Program-made: the position numbers and the translations under genes | Source: Clytia hemisphaerica | Lineage: Eukaryota > Cnidaria > Hydrozoa > Leptothecata > Clytiidae | Direction of reading: 5' to 3' | Length of the DNA stretch: 64,000 nt | Assembly: GCA_902728285.1 (NCBI GenBank) | Contig: CACVBU010000871.1 | Location: 186,001-250,000, forward strand | Shown here: piece after piece, positions 23,425 through 37,000 of the stretch | How the letters are laid out: each line of letters starts with the position of its first letter | Numbering within the stretch: the first letter of the stretch is position 1 | Notes under the pieces: model-generated | The model's database searches: none | What the model saw: the letters and a program-made list of their open reading frames with translations, nothing else | Told to the model about the DNA's origin: nothing

Positions 23425-23873
23425 TTGAATGGAAATCAACTTGAGCACATTTTCATCGAAAAGGACCTAGGTCTCAAAACAGGTAAACAAAGCAAACTCT
23501 ATGTTTTGATCAAAAGGGGCTTTGAAAATTCAAGTCCAAACTTATTTTGTTCACTGTACACTTCATTCGTACGACTTTACTCAGAGTTTGCTCAATCAGT
23601 GGGGCAGCCAAAGCTACGATGCTCCATTTGATCGAAAGCGTAAAGAGGGAGGCAACTAGTTGGTTTTCCAATCTATTGTTTGAAGACAGACTGAGACACC
23701 TAGAGTTACCATCTCTTGAAGGCATTTTTGCAATATGGTGCACATTTTACAAGCGAAAGACTGTTCCTAACAAACTGTTTCAAAAAACACGCCCAAATAG
23801 AACACATGGCAAAGAACTGAAATTTAATTTTGCAAGTGACGGAACACTTGACCCGCCAAGCAAGTCGTTTTAA
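23425..23873 (+). pseudogene. Fossil of a LINE reverse-transcriptase C-terminus
   Basis: Two overlapping frames together read like the end of a LINE ORF2: FCSLYTSFVRLYSEFAQSV, then LIESVKREATSWFSNLLFED and RLRHLELPSLEG. A frameshift near 23620 breaks it. No 5' part is nearby. It lies head to head with the putative transposase gene, 268 bp away. Confidence 0.65.
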
Positions 23874-23959
23874 CCATTGATCAAGACCCTTGTTGAGCCT
23901 GGAACAATTATCGTTGTAATAGTTACTTTTGGCCCTTTGTTAATGGAAGAAAAGACTTT

Positions 23960-24560
23960 ACGGACAGCTTAAGAACATTTAAACCTTAAAATTTCCAAAG
24001 GTTAAGAACAACTGAGCATCAGCCAAAATTTACTAGTTCTTATAAATATGTAAACGTGTATTATTAAAAAGTCTTTTAAAAGACTCTTTTCATAAAAACC
24101 CTAAAGAGTCTTCCCATTCAAAAGACTCTTTGGGGTGCTGAGTTAGACACTTTAAAGAGTCTCTAGAAATCCTAAAGTTCAAAAATGATCCAGTAGGGCT
24201 TGAAATATAGCCTAGAAACCAATAAATCCCTCCCAGATCGAAATATCCGATGAAACCAAGTTGAAGGCCCGAAAATGACATTCTCGCTTGAACTTCAAAT
24301 TTTGAAAAATGGTAAAATAGCCAAAATTGCCAATATGTTATGGCACTGATTGTAGATATAAATACAGATATGAATCTATCTGAACCCCAGTGAAAGTGAA
24401 CCCCTTGAGGAATAAATTGTTTACTGATATTTTCAACAGAAATTTGATATATGCAACAGACTAAAGTCACGGAAGTGAATTAAAATAGTTTCTCTTTAGA
24501 ATGGTAAGAAATAAGTTTTTAAATTGTCTTGATTCGCAAATAATTTTCGTTTCTGGCCAG
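23960..24560. other. Spacer with dispersed-repeat remnants
   Basis: Holds a remnant of the AAGAACA...GGTT repeat family (about 23965-24010) and short copies of AAAAGAGTCTT (24066-24165). The minus-strand frame 24090-24470 has no family features. Confidence 0.35.
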
Positions 24561-24574
24561 ATTTGAATGAATAG

Positions 24575-25190
24575 TAGACACACACACTCTTCACCACCGC
24601 CCATCACTCCACCAACCATCCAACTATCGTCAACACACACCGCACTCCACCGTTCAACCACCCAGTTCCAACCTTCAACCTCCCTTTTACAGCAGAACCC
24701 GCCAACCACCCAACTATTGTCACCACACACCACACTCCACTTTTCAACCACCCAATTATAACATCCAACCCCCGGGGGGGGGGTACTACCCTTGTCGACT
24801 GACGGGGGTGCTCCGCTGAAGTTCGAAAAATGGACCCTACGTGGGACTCGAAATTTGCGAAAAAGTGACCCTGAATGGGACTGAAATTCCAAATTTTCTC
24901 AAATTTTCTACTTTTCCCCAAAATTTTCCAAAAATAGGCACCCTACGAGGGACTGATTTTTCTATTTTGGTGTTTTTGCGACCCTACGTGGGACTCGTGG
25001 AGGCTAAAAAAGGTACCCTGACCAGCGGAGCATCCCCGTAACCCATCTTGCCCTAGTACCCCCCCCCGGGATCCAACCTCCCTTTAACACCAGTACCCTC
25101 CACATACCCAACTGTCGTCATCATACCCCGCAATCAATAACTTTTCAACCACCTAATTGCAACATTCAACCTCCTACAGTTCTTAACAAC
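24575..25190. repeat. C-rich minisatellite, interrupted by a MITE
   Basis: Two to three degenerate units of roughly 98 bp contain CACCCAACTATTGTCACCAC and TTCAACCACCCA. They occur before 24770 and again after 25078. Long frames here (plus 24567-24761, minus 24467-24921) are products of the repeat. A similar C-rich tract recurs at 27897-28020. Confidence 0.65.
24771..25070. mobile_element. hAT-type MITE, 300 bp, perfect 8-bp TSD ATCCAACC
   Basis: The ends are CCCGGGGGGGGGGTACTA and its reverse complement. The duplication ATCCAACC is at 24763-24770 and 25071-25078. The 8-bp length indicates hAT-type transposition, and the site lies inside the minisatellite. Confidence 0.85.
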
Positions 25191-25483
25191 AGTAAGGTTT
25201 TCCAAAAATAATGTAAATAGTTATGTTACTATAAACTAAAAAACCTCGTTGACTTCAGCTCTTCTTTTCCCTCTTTCAAAATGCCTCAATTTCAATAAAT
25301 AGAATTTAAATCCTCAGTCATTAAAATTTTCCTCCGGTGAGACATGGGTGTCAAATGACTCAAATGCTAATCCTAAAGGCTGAGAATTTCTATCCCTATT
25401 TAGATTTTTTTTTAGCTTTGTCTCGAAAGATTTAAAATTATCAAATGGTTTGACCTTGATATGGTTATATTCTTCCGGGGGGA

Positions 25484-26041
25484 TATTAGGGTTGAGGGAT
25501 GACGGGTATGTGCGGCCCAGACCCCTCAACCTTGACCCTTAGAGAGACTATGTGGGGAAAAAGGGTAACCCTTAGAGAGACTAAGTGGAAAAAAAGGTAA
25601 CCCCTAGATAGACTCAAATAAATATAAGGCGCTATCCACATTAAAAATTTTGCTAAAGAAACTACAAAACGGATTTATCTAGACTAAAACTTTCCATAAA
25701 AGAAAAGCAAGCTGGCCGACCAAAACCGCCATTTGGCTAAGTCGTGCAAAGGCGAGTGCTGGCGAACCCTTAAAGAGACAATATATTTCATTTTAACCGA
25801 CCCTTAGAGAGACTGACATGTTTTTCCGACCCTTAGAGAGACACTCAAAGGTTGAAAAATTAAATTTATTTTTCATTGTCCCCAAAACACACCCTTACAG
25901 TGCAGCCAGCCAAAAGGAGACGCTTATAGTGTACTACATCAAAAGTACACCCTTACAGTGCATTTCGAGGGTCTTAAAAAACCTACCCTTCCGGACGACA
26001 CATGCCATGGGTCGGACCATATGAGTGCCCCCCCCCCCGGG
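25484..26041. mobile_element. Degenerate C/G-ended MITE with internal CCCTTAGAGAGAC repeats
   Basis: CCGGGGGGATATTAGGG at the left and a run of C followed by GGG at the right resemble the neighbouring CCCGGGGG family. The interior repeats GACCCTTAGAGAGACT at least five times. No matching target duplication was found. Confidence 0.45.
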
Positions 26042-26749
26042 TGTAGTTGACAATACCTGAATTTAAGCCTCATTTCGGAAGCCTAACAACCCCTACTAAC
26101 TAAGCTAAAATTCGTAGTACCACCAAAGCAACCACCAACAATCAAGATAATCAAATTAAACTAAGACATGAGATAAGACATTTTACTAAACAAAAAAATT
26201 AAAGAAATCAGAAAATGGGAACTAGTCAGAAGACTTTTTTGGCAGATCAATTAACAACAAACGATACAGCTATAATTTTGTAATTACTTGTAAAATTATT
26301 TGTAATTAAAACAATTTTTGTGATAAGGTGAGAAATCTTTGGGGAGGACTAATTAACTAATAGGAGCATTCCATAGTTATATGTGTAAAATCTATGTACT
26401 AATTATTCGTCAAAAACTTTCAAAAAAAGAAAGCGAAAAAGCGTTGAAAATAATTCTTAGAAATTTTTCCGGATATTGTGCTTAGCCCTAAAAAAATATT
26501 GTCAATTTATTACTTAAGATATTGTATTAATATCTTATAGACCAAAAACAACGCAGTTACGCGTTTGACTCGCACGATTGTGATCTTTTCAATTACGGTA
26601 GTGATAATCCTCCTTTCTTACAATTGAAATTACATGAAATATTTTCACCATTAACATAGAAGGATGAAAGATGAACCGTAAAAAAAGCGAAAAATAGTTT
26701 TTCAAACTTTGAAATATTTGAAAGATCTTACGGTTACATGACGTGTAAC

Positions 26750-27114
26750 CCCGGGGGGGGGGGGTACTTAGGCAAAATGGGTGTCAGGTATGTGCGAGCC
26801 ATAAGGGTACCTTTTCTCATTCCTCAAAAGTCTCTCAAAGGGGTACAAATTCAAATGTTAGTCTCTGAAAGGGTCCCAAAATCACGAAAATCAAAAATTT
26901 CTCTCTCAAAGGGTCATGATTTCCAAAAATTTTGACCAAAAATTGGTGAAAATCAAACCAAGATTTGGAAAAAATGGACCAAAATTTAGGAAAAAGTCTC
27001 TCAAAGGGTCCCAAAATCACCAAAATTTTGTCTCTCAAAGGGTCGATTTTCGATTTTCGGCTCGGACATACCCGTCACCTCGCAAACCTAGTACCCCCCC
27101 CCCCCCCCCCCGGG
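26750..27114. mobile_element. hAT-type MITE, 365 bp, perfect 8-bp TSD CGTGTAAC
   Basis: Same family as 24771-25070: tips CCCGGGGG...GTACT and inverted. CGTGTAAC lies at 26742-26749 and again at 27115-27122. The interior repeats TCTCTCAAAGGGTC. Confidence 0.82.
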
Positions 27115-27122
27115 CGTGTAAC

Positions 27123-28700
27123 CAAAAAAACAAGCGTGTGACTTTCATCGCTTTAATCAATTTTAAAATGAATACACTCCTTTTTTGCCCTGTTCGAGCT
27201 TTTTTTGCTTCACGTTAGAGGACCTGCTGGTGGAAGAAATCTTAAAAATATTTATGTTGTTTTTTTGCACGGTTTGATATTATTTTTAATTGCACGTAAA
27301 ACGAAGAAAATAATTCTCCATTACCGTGGCCATCTAGAATTTCAGCGCGCCAGGCTAACAATAAATTATGCAATTATTAGGTTTTTTAAACACTTGAAAT
27401 CCTGATTTAGATAAGGCGTTTTTACACTATTTATCAAACCAAATTTACTTGTTGTTTTGCAACAGAGAAGATTCTACAACACAAATTTTATTGATAATAC
27501 ATCCTAGATAGACTATCAAGTTCGAGTGTACCCAAGCCAAATCCTTCGCCAATAACCAAAACGTCTTAGTTTGGGATGACGTCAATGAAATTACTTCAAA
27601 ATTCTAGTCGGAGTAAATTCAATCCCAATATCCTTTAAAGCAGCTCGACGCGCTAAGCTTCTCTCTAAGCAATGAGAAGGCGTTTAAATCAACTAGATCT
27701 GAAAAAAATTCTTGGTTTATTCTTCAAATTAGAGGATTTAACCTGATCTGATCACGTTTTTAAGTATCATATTATACATATAAAGCTATAGAATAACTAT
27801 TATTTTCCAGACTAACTCTAATAAATTCCATTAGAACGGTCTTAAAAAAATTGGCGCGTCTACATAGTTTACTGTACTTTTATTTTAGTCGAAAGTCAAC
27901 CATCACCCTCATTCCTGCAACCACCTCCGCTGCAACAATCATCCTACCACTACTGTCCATCACGCCTGCACCACCCACCCTTGTTTCCACAACCTCCCCA
28001 TTAAAACCACCAATCCCTAGCCTCTAATTTCATTTCTTTTTTTCATTTTCTTTTAATTCTGATATTTTCATTTTTGTAGTATACATGCAGAGTTATTCTT
28101 TTTAGAGCTCGATTCCTTTCGAAGGAGAGAACCCTTAGTTTTTGCTCAATATGTTGGTGTCGCCTGGATAGAAAAGTCCTAGGGTGCCTCTTTTGGTTAA
28201 TCTCTCATGTACTATGATTATCTCTGCCTATTTCGACATTTTATCTCGGTGTTCTTATTTCAAGACATTCTTTGGTGATCATTTTTACTAGGTTCTCATT
28301 CTTTTAATATTGTCTTGTAATATGTGTTTATGTTTGTGAATCCACAATTCTAAATGCCACCAGCGATAAGTGAGTGAATTACCTAGAATCTGAAAAAATA
28401 TACTGTTCAAGGGTGAAAAAAATGTTTCACTAGTGGTATTGGCTTCAGTCCATGGTTTTATTTTAGAGTGCCATGTATCAGGCACGCTTTAGAGGATCAC
28501 AAACAGGTTAGATTTCTCCGAGCTCAGGACCAAACTTTGGTATTGAAATAGAATTTAATGGCGTAATCACGTAAAGCAAACTTTTCAGGCATGACGATGG
28601 CGTGAACTTTGGGTCCGCTGGAGGTCTGCTCACTCGTATGATTCGTTTAAGCTCTGCTCTAGATTTTATAGATATAAATAAATGAGAATCTTGCTTTTAT
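27123..28700. other. Gene-free stretch; C-rich tract at 27897-28020
   Basis: No open frame here carries recognisable motifs. The C-rich tract is related in style to the 24575-25190 minisatellite. Confidence 0.4.
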
Positions 28701-28997
28701 ACACCCCCTTCTCACAGCTCCAGTGGGACCCCTACCCCACTGGAAAAATAGTCCCAAAAACCGTCCTCGGTGGGAAGTAGCCCCAGAAACTTTGTCCCCA
28801 GTGGAAAATAACAAAGCTATCCCCCTCGGAAACTTTATATCTTGGTTTTGCATCCCCACTGGTTTTTTTGTAGTTAAAACAATAGAATTCAAATCCCCGG
28901 TCATAAGAAACAACGTAATTTCTATCCCCATTGAAATTTAGGTCCTTTTATCCCAACTGGTCAAAAATTTCCCACCGGGTCTGTGAGAAGGAGGTGT
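28701..28997. mobile_element. MITE of the ACACCCCC family, 297 bp
   Basis: The left tip ACACCCCCTTCTCACAG is inverted at the right as CTGTGAGAAGGAGGTGT. The flanks TTTTAT and ATTTAT are a near-match 6-bp duplication. A sister copy lies at 36304-36586; degenerate relatives lie at 48900-49195 and 49380-49685. Confidence 0.75.
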
Positions 28998-29320
28998 ATT
29001 TATTATTGAGAACGAAAACTGTAAAATACTTTATTTTGTCTATTTTTATTTAGTTTTTCATTTGTATTTTTAATTTTATTTTTGTATACAGAAATTATGC
29101 GGTTATAAAAAAGAAATAAAAAAAGTAGACAGCGGTATATTTACGATTTTATTGTTCGAATAATACCTTAAATAGAATTGGAAAAGTATCTCAGGCAAGT
29201 TACGGCACGTGCTAAAAATTATATAGAATTACCCTAACAATCTCCAAGTTGTTCCAGGGAAATCTCTTCCCATTCAACTTTTTTAAATTAACTTTGCCTC
29301 TCGTCATAGTTATTACCAGG

Positions 29321-29660
29321 GGGGGGTTTCATGGTTGGCGGAGGAGCGGAATCGGCCCTTTTTTCGGACGGTGTGGCGGAATCTGGCAAAAATTTTGACG
29401 GAATTACGGAAATTGGGTTCTCTGACGGAGACGGAAAATTAGACAATTTTAGTGCGGAAAAACGAAATTTAGCAAAAAAATTTGCGGAATTTATTCGGAA
29501 TTGGTAAAAGATATTCAAAATTTGCGGAATTTTCGACAAAAATATTGAATTTCAAAGGAATTTTCGGTGACGGAATTTTGGTTCAATTTAAGACGGTTTG
29601 ACGGAAATTGGAGAAAAAATTGGCGGAATTGCGGAATCGGGTACCCCCTGAAACCCCCCC
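29321..29660. mobile_element. hAT-type MITE, 340 bp, perfect 8-bp TSD TTACCAGG
   Basis: The tips are GGGGGGTTTCA and TGAAACCCCCCC. TTACCAGG lies at 29313-29320 and 29661-29668. The interior is a degenerate short repeat of GGCGGAATT units, which creates spurious minus-strand frames. Confidence 0.8.
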
Positions 29661-29922
29661 TTACCAGGTCCATTAGAGAAAAAGTGCTAATTTCTAAACT
29701 CAATTGGGAAATCTTTACAAAAATAAATTGAAATTAATTAAATTGAATTAAATAAAATGTCGGGAAAATTCAAAGAGAGAGGCCCAATTTTGATATTAAT
29801 TGAGATGATTTCACGCCTTTATTATTTTCAGTTCGACACATTTATCAATCATTTCAGAGCATTTCGTATCAATCTATTTATCAACCATTCCAAAGCAAGA
29901 CTACAAAAAACATCGAAAGAAA

Positions 29923-32359
29923 ATGTATGATAACATCGACTATGAAACAAGTTCGTTCTTTGATTGCATTCAGAGAATGCGAGATTTTGTTTATGATTTT
30001 TTAATACTTCCTAGACATGAGGATTTGCCAGCGATGTCAAAGCATAAAGCAAGCGAAATAAAGAATTACGTTCGAGCCCGTGTAACAAATTTGGTAAGGA
30101 CTTTTCTACTTTTTTTATTTAAAATGATTTGCAGAAATTAAAAAAAAACCACTGAAACCTTCTTTCATCTTAAGCAACATTCCCTACGTTTGTCTACTCG
30201 TCACATTTCAGCTTTAGAGAATATGATTTTGTAACAAAATTTAGGACTTTCAATCAGGATCAAAGACGGTATATGAAGGCTAAATCTAAAATAACATCTG
30301 ATACATCTCTTTACTTTATGTTGAATCGACTCTGTTACTCAGGATCGAATCAAATTTAACACTTTTTGATATTTGCTTATTGACGTTACAAATATTAGAA
30401 TACACCTCAAATAATTTTGAGGGTCTACACAGTCGATATTTTTACGTGGATAACCCAGTAATCTAGGACTTTTAGGCAGTCTTTCGATTGTTTTCACGGG
30501 GTCCACGGTCAGCCGGCTCGGCTATCTACACCCCAAAATGCACCTAAGTGAATAACTTGCCCAATTTTCAGATCTGTAGCTTGTTTGTACTACGAGATAT
30601 AAAGTCTATTAAACGTTTTGTTCATAAGAACAAATCATATAAGAACATAAGGCTTCGAGGGGAAAAATTAAGAACATTTTAAGGACATTTGAAGGCTTTA
30701 CTCCGAAATAAGCAATATTTCAAAGACTGTACAAAAACACTGGGAGACTGTTTAAGATAAGAACAATTTAAAAAAGATTATTAGGCTTAAATTCAAACAG
30801 TTAAGAACATCTGAAGGCTTTATAAATTTTGGACGTTCTTATTAAAAAAACCTGTATACCTCTACCGTCAATTTTCACCAGCATTTTAGGGTGTATTTGG
30901 ATACTTTAGCTGTTTTCTAAAAATCTAAGTCCAAAATATCGATTTGACTACTTTTTAATCTTGGTCATTCCCAAATCAAAATTTCCATTTTTCATCATAT
31001 CTTAGCTTAAGCAAAAACATTTGGAGGTTTTGTCTAGGATCACATCATAAAAGGTATTTGTTGGCCAAATATCACAAACCATGTGATAATCGCTAAATTG
31101 AATTTTTTCCAATATCTTTAGGGGGTAGAGAAATTTGCTAAATTTTAATAAGCGGGGGGGGGGGTTAATTTGAAGAAAGAATTTTTTTAAACTGATATCA
31201 ATTTCAACAAAAACAAAACTTTAACAATGAACACGTAAAATAAGAACCAATATTAACAAAAGAGAAAATTTTAACCAATGATCAAGTAAAATGAGAAAGT
31301 TTAAGGTCTATCTATACTATGATAAAATATTGATTTATTCGGATTTAATTACCAATGGAAGGGGTAGTCTTGATAAGACCGGTGGGATGGATTTTTTTCT
31401 CTGAACAATTAGTGTGGGGACGTCTATTCGGGAGACAAGAATATGTGTCGTGTTGTCAAGGCTCATAAGACTGTCAGAATTTTTGAATATTGTTGAAAAT
31501 AATGAATCCGAGTTGTTCTGCATCGTTGTCCCCAAGTAATGGCTCAGTTTAAAAGCTATATACAACATGCCTTACTGTCGATCTTGGTTTCTCTTTCATT
31601 CTTAGGACTTCTTAATCACGGTGTGTACCATCCCACTGATGTTGATGTTGTTGGAGGATCCCCATCCCCAGGTCCTATAGAGCTGTTGTAGTGTTTTGAA
31701 GTGATGATGGTGTGTTCACTGCCTGTGTCCGCAAAAAAGTGTGTGTTGTGTGCCTCCAATCTTGACGTCGACCCATTTTTTCTGTAGGACGGATCACTTT
31801 CTTGACGGAGCTGGGTGATGTAAGGCATCATTTAGGCATCTCCCTAACTGATGGTTGGTGTTACACTTGTAGGAGCCTTTGTGTTTTTTACTGTACTTCC
31901 CTCACTTCTGCTTTGCTGAGTTTCATTATTGCAGGTTTTTGATCATTTCGTCTATTTTTTTGTGCCATGTTTTCTTGATTTCTTTCGTGCTACACACGTT
32001 TGATGTTTGTTGTCTTATCGAGGTTGTGTGCATCTTCTCGACCTGTTTCTCGTGCCTGTCTTCATCTGGAAAGTTTCTCGAGGTCTGGATCCTCTGCAAG
32101 TGCCCTTTCCTTCAGACTGACATCATTCATTCCACAGCATCCTTTATGGCTTCTTCGAGTGTGGTGTATGGTTTTTTGTCGAAATTCAGAGATTTGGCCT
32201 ACTTTTCAAGATCTCTAAGAAGGTCACTCAATGTTCTTGTTTTTTGTTTGGTGCCCAGGAGCTGGTGAATCGCCATAGCTCGATTGGTGTAGCTGGGGTC
32301 ACTTCGACAGGCGTAGCTTCTTGTTGTTGTCCGTTGTTGTTGTTGTTGTTATTGTTGTT

Positions 32360-32400
<41 letters not shown>

Positions 32401-33989
32401 GTGTGTGTGTGTGTTTATCGGTGACTTGTTTACAGGTCGGCCCCGAAGTAACTCTTCGCCAGGGCGACCGACTTGCCAGGTTCCTTTGTCAACAAGTCGA
32501 TGTCCGTGATGTGTTCCCCAAAATGTTGCCTTCGGGTGGCGAGTGTTGCTGGACAATTTGTGAACCAGTGTTCGATGGTTTGGGGTTCCTCGCCACAGTC
32601 GGGACATAGAGCATCGATATTTTCGTCGATCCTGTTGGCATATGCTTTAAGGTTCTTTGAGTGTCCTGATCGTAGTTGGGCCAACATGACTTGGTCAGCT
32701 CTATTTTTGACTTCTTTCTCCTTTTCTTTCGAATACTTGCTGTAAACCTTTGCGATTCGTTGATGGGAGATTGCTTCGTCTTTGAAGGTTTTTCTAATCA
32801 TCATTGATGCGCTCCGGAACGAGTTTGGCCTTTTATCCGAATTGGACTCTGTAGCTGCCTTGGCTTGTGCGTCAGCCAACTCATTGCCTGGAATGTTGGA
32901 ATGACCAGGGACCCATTGGATGGTGATTTTACCGGGACATTCTGACGCGTCTTCTCTTATTTTTGATGTTTCTTCGTTGAAATTTGTCAGTGCCAGGCAT
33001 AGTGACTGGCTGTCTGTGCAAATCAGTGTGTGGATGTTGTCAGTGATGTTGCTTTTGATCCATGTTGTTGCCATTCTCGACTTCTTCTTCGTACGAGCAC
33101 GTATATTCGGCTCCTTTTCTTTGGATGTTTTGGAGGACAGTAGGATCCTCTGGATCACCTTGCGTAATGACCACAGCTGCTCCTCCTTTAAAGGTTCCCG
33201 CGTCTGCTGATCCATCTGTGTAGATTACCAATTGTGCATCAAGTTCGTGGATTCTTCGTATTGCAGCGGTTCTTTTCGTTTCTTCCGGGTCAGTTCTTTT
33301 GATGTCGTACAGATTGGAGAAGATCTTTAAATTTGGAGTTGTAGTCCAAGGTGGAGATTCAAAGAAGACAATCGGCTTTCTTTGTTCCATCATTTCTGGT
33401 AATTCATTCTTCAGTTCTTGACAGTATGATACCCAGCTCACTCTTTTGCTTTGTGGTTTTGGTTTAACTGCCGTTTCGTAGGCCAGTCTTCTTGGATGGT
33501 TTTCGGGTTGACGATGACATTTTTCAGCTGCAATCATTGCATTTCTCTTTACTCTAGTGTTGAGGCTCGGTTGGTTAACTTCCGCGCGTAATGCTTCAAC
33601 CGGGGTGGATGAGTATTGACCAGTGATTATTCGTAACGCTCTGTTTTGCAGTCTTTGAAGGCTGGCCAAGTGGGTGGTTGATGTTCCGGGTTGCCATGTG
33701 AACCCGGCGTAGTGGATGGCACTATCAAAGTGGGTTAGATAGATTTTCACCAAGGAATCTTTTCGCCATCCCCACTTGGAGTTTGAAACTGCTTTTAGCA
33801 TTCGTAGCTTTGGTGTCAGTTGTTTTGTGAGCTTTTCTACGTGGGGTCCAAAGTTTAGCAGGCGATCCAAATCACCCCAAGTAGGCGTGGTGTCTTTTCG
33901 TGTTTTATTGGCTTGTCGTCGATGATGATGGTTGGAGACCAATTTGCTTCTTTAGACCATGTGCTAAAAAAACTTGTTTCACTTTTCCC

Positions 33990-34071
<82 letters not shown>

Positions 34072-37000
34072 CGATGGCTATCATAACCGTGTGGAATTGT
34101 TCGGCACTGAAGTTCATCTTTGAATTGTTGAAAGGTCGAAAGACAAAAGGAGGAAAGGTCTTACCTTCGACAACCAGGGCACATCTGGTATGATGAGAGT
34201 TTCAGTAAGACAGTGCTGTCTTTCTTTTTTAACGTTTGTGTCTTGCACCTCCGTCTCCTCTGCTGTGCTGGCAGGGATTCGTTTAGATCGCCCAAGTTGA
34301 ATAAAGCAAAGTAATGTATAGTCTTACCTTGAGTGTCCAGGGCAAACCTGGTATGATTGAGCTTTGGTAAAACGTCCAAGTCTTTCTTTTGGGTCACAGT
34401 CTGTAGGTGTGATCAACCCAGGTCTTTACATGGTTGTTGATTAAATGTCTTGAGTATCTTGCGTTTCTTGTGTATCTTATTTCTGGATGAGGTTTCAGTT
34501 GTCTTGTGAGCGTGTTTGTTTACTTCAAAATATCTTCATCATCATTGTAAAAGCTAAACAAGCCCGTTTTATATCATGTATCTAAGTATTTTATTATTAG
34601 GGTCTAGCTTAAAATATGTACAAAACAAGATCGTCCTTGTTTTATGCCTTTAAGTCTTTTCTTAACGGGATATTTTTCTGCATAGAAAAAGATGATTATG
34701 ATACACTTTTAAGAGTTTGTTGAAGGTTAGTAAATAAAAGTGTTCTGCGGCTTCTTGGTCGAACTGAAAATTCATGTTGGGTTGACAAAATGCATCGAAT
34801 TTTGAAGTAAAGCCTGTACACCAAGGAAGCCTGTACACCAAGGAAGCCTGTACACCAAGGAAGCATGTTCCTTCAATTTTTTAACTCTTCAAAATGTTTT
34901 TAAAGTGGCAGAAGTGAGAATGGTTTAGGCTAAAATTAGTAGAATTTGATAAAAAAAACATTTCTGAGAATGCCAGCTTCAGCAACCATTATTTTTACAA
35001 AGTTTAATTATTTTGTCTACATGCGTCCGATGGACACATTAGATTTTCGAGTTTGCGTGTCGTTAACTTAGCTTTTTTAATCTTAACTTCCGTATTCTTT
35101 TTTGGGATTTTTTTGGTTCACTCTGCCTTCACGTTTTTGCCTTTGACGTTAGCATAAAAATTTTAAAATTTAGAATATTTACAGCGAAAATTGATTTTCT
35201 GAAATTTTTACGTTGTTACATGTTTTTAAATGAAAGTAATTTCAAACACACCCTGAAAAGCACTATCAGATAATGGTATAGTAGTCTAAGGCTTTATTTA
35301 TCAATTTAACAGTACACGGAACGAACGGAGGTGTTCAAAACGGGAAACCCTGGTTTGTGGCGCAGACTCCCTAGACTTCAGTGACACCATCGAAAAGAAA
35401 ATTTTTAAATTAATGGAAAAATGTGAAAAATTTACGTTAGAAGCGTTTTTATAAGTAAATTTAAAACTCTTACACAAATCTTACATGCCTAAAATCCAGA
35501 TTCACATCATTGCAAGCAATATTTTTCTCTTTTTCAGCCAAACGAGATGTTTGTACATTGGACTACAGCAACATGCTCCTTAATAATATGGGGTAAATTG
35601 CTTGAAATAGAGGGAAATGGCATTCCTATTGATCAAGCATTTTGCAGGAGGTTCACAAAGGAGATCAAAGATTACAGCAAGAAAATGAACTTTTTGAATC
35701 GTTGCGTGAACGAAGGCGGTAATTTGACCAAACAACGTATCAGAGAAATCATGAAGGACTTAAAGGTAAGATTGGGAAAATGGTGCGTGAAAGGTGTGAG
35801 GATTACTGCGTTTTTTTCGCACTAAACTGTTTTTTATTAAAACCTTGAAATTTGAATTGAGGTACAAACTGTTTGCACTTTAAATCTCAAACTGTTCTTA
35901 TTTTGTTATCATCTTTTGTGGCATTTTAGGTCATTTTTCCTTTCCATATGTTTCTACCTAATCGACAGAAAAAATAAACATTCCTGCCTTGGGCTTGTGC
36001 TTTAATTGTTCCTATTTTTTGGCCATTTTGAGCCTCATTGTTCTTATAAAATTGTTGTTATATAAAAAACGATTTAAGTTTGCAAGCAAGTTTTCAAAAT
36101 ATTACTATATTATTTGAAATCTGAAAAGTCAACAAATTGAACTAGACTTTTTTTAGCGGTATTGTTTTCTTTACCTGAAGGAAGAAGTTTCGGTTGACAT
36201 TGGAGAAGATGAAAATGATTTGATCAAAGAGCTTCAGCTGAAAAATAGAAAGGTAAAACTAAACTCTAAACTATATTGTAACTATACAAATTGAACCCAA
36301 TATACACCCCCTTCTCACAGACCCGGTGGAAAATTTTTGACCAGTGGGGATAAAATTAAGGAACTAAATTCCAATGGGGATAGAAATTCCTTTCTTTTTT
36401 ATGATCGGGGATTTGAATTCTATTGTTTTAACTACAAAAAAAAACAAAATTTTTCGAGGGGGATAGCATTCTTTGTTATTTTCCACCGGGGACAAAAATT
36501 CTGGGGTTATTTTCCACCGGGGACGATTTTTGGGGCTATTTTTCCAGTGGGGCGGGGGTCCCACCGGGGCTGTGAGAAGGGGGTGTCAATATGTGGTAGA
36601 TAAAACTTTTATCTTCTTTTTCTTATCATATGGAAAGTTTCATACAAGATCAAACCTAATGATATGGACAACGACAATAAAGGTCGCATTTGACAGAAGT
36701 AGGAATAGGATGAATGCAAAATTAGGAACTTACCTTTCGCTTTTGAGCAACTTCGTCACTTTGACTAAACAGTTTTTATATAAAAATCAGTTGTATCGAG
36801 AGAAACCTCGTAATTCTTTTTTTTTTTCGATTTTAGCCTTGAAATATTCATAATCCTACCTCGGCTAGGGGAGGGGGAGGGACGAAACACCCCCCTGAAA
36901 TATTTTTTGAATAACCTTTATCAAGGAATTGTTATACAGTCTTGAAACTTTAGGACAATTTCTAATCTTTTATTTTGACAAACTTTCATGGAAAAACTTA

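Larger units (their letters stand above)
31600..34430 (-). mobile_element. RNase H-type LINE-B, internally deleted, in intron 1 of the coiled-coil gene
   Basis: Read on the minus strand: a 5' region with two promoter-like monomers (about 34400-34316 and 34235-34150) sharing CCAGGGCAnAnCTGGTATGA; an ORF1 start (34117, MNFSAEQF then poly-Asn); an abrupt join to the C-terminal part of ORF2; RNase H; a zinc knuckle; then a CA/CAA microsatellite tail. About 3 kb of ORF1/ORF2 is missing. Both outer borders are approximate. Confidence 0.72.

Noticed and set aside
24467..24921. Overlapping minus-strand frames rich in Gly/Trp/Val
   Set aside because: They translate a C-rich minisatellite plus a MITE and change identity at the MITE border.
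32325..34071. TTG/CAA tracts as a CRISPR-like or satellite array
   Set aside because: They are simple microsatellites at LINE positions; no spacers exist and the genome is eukaryotic.
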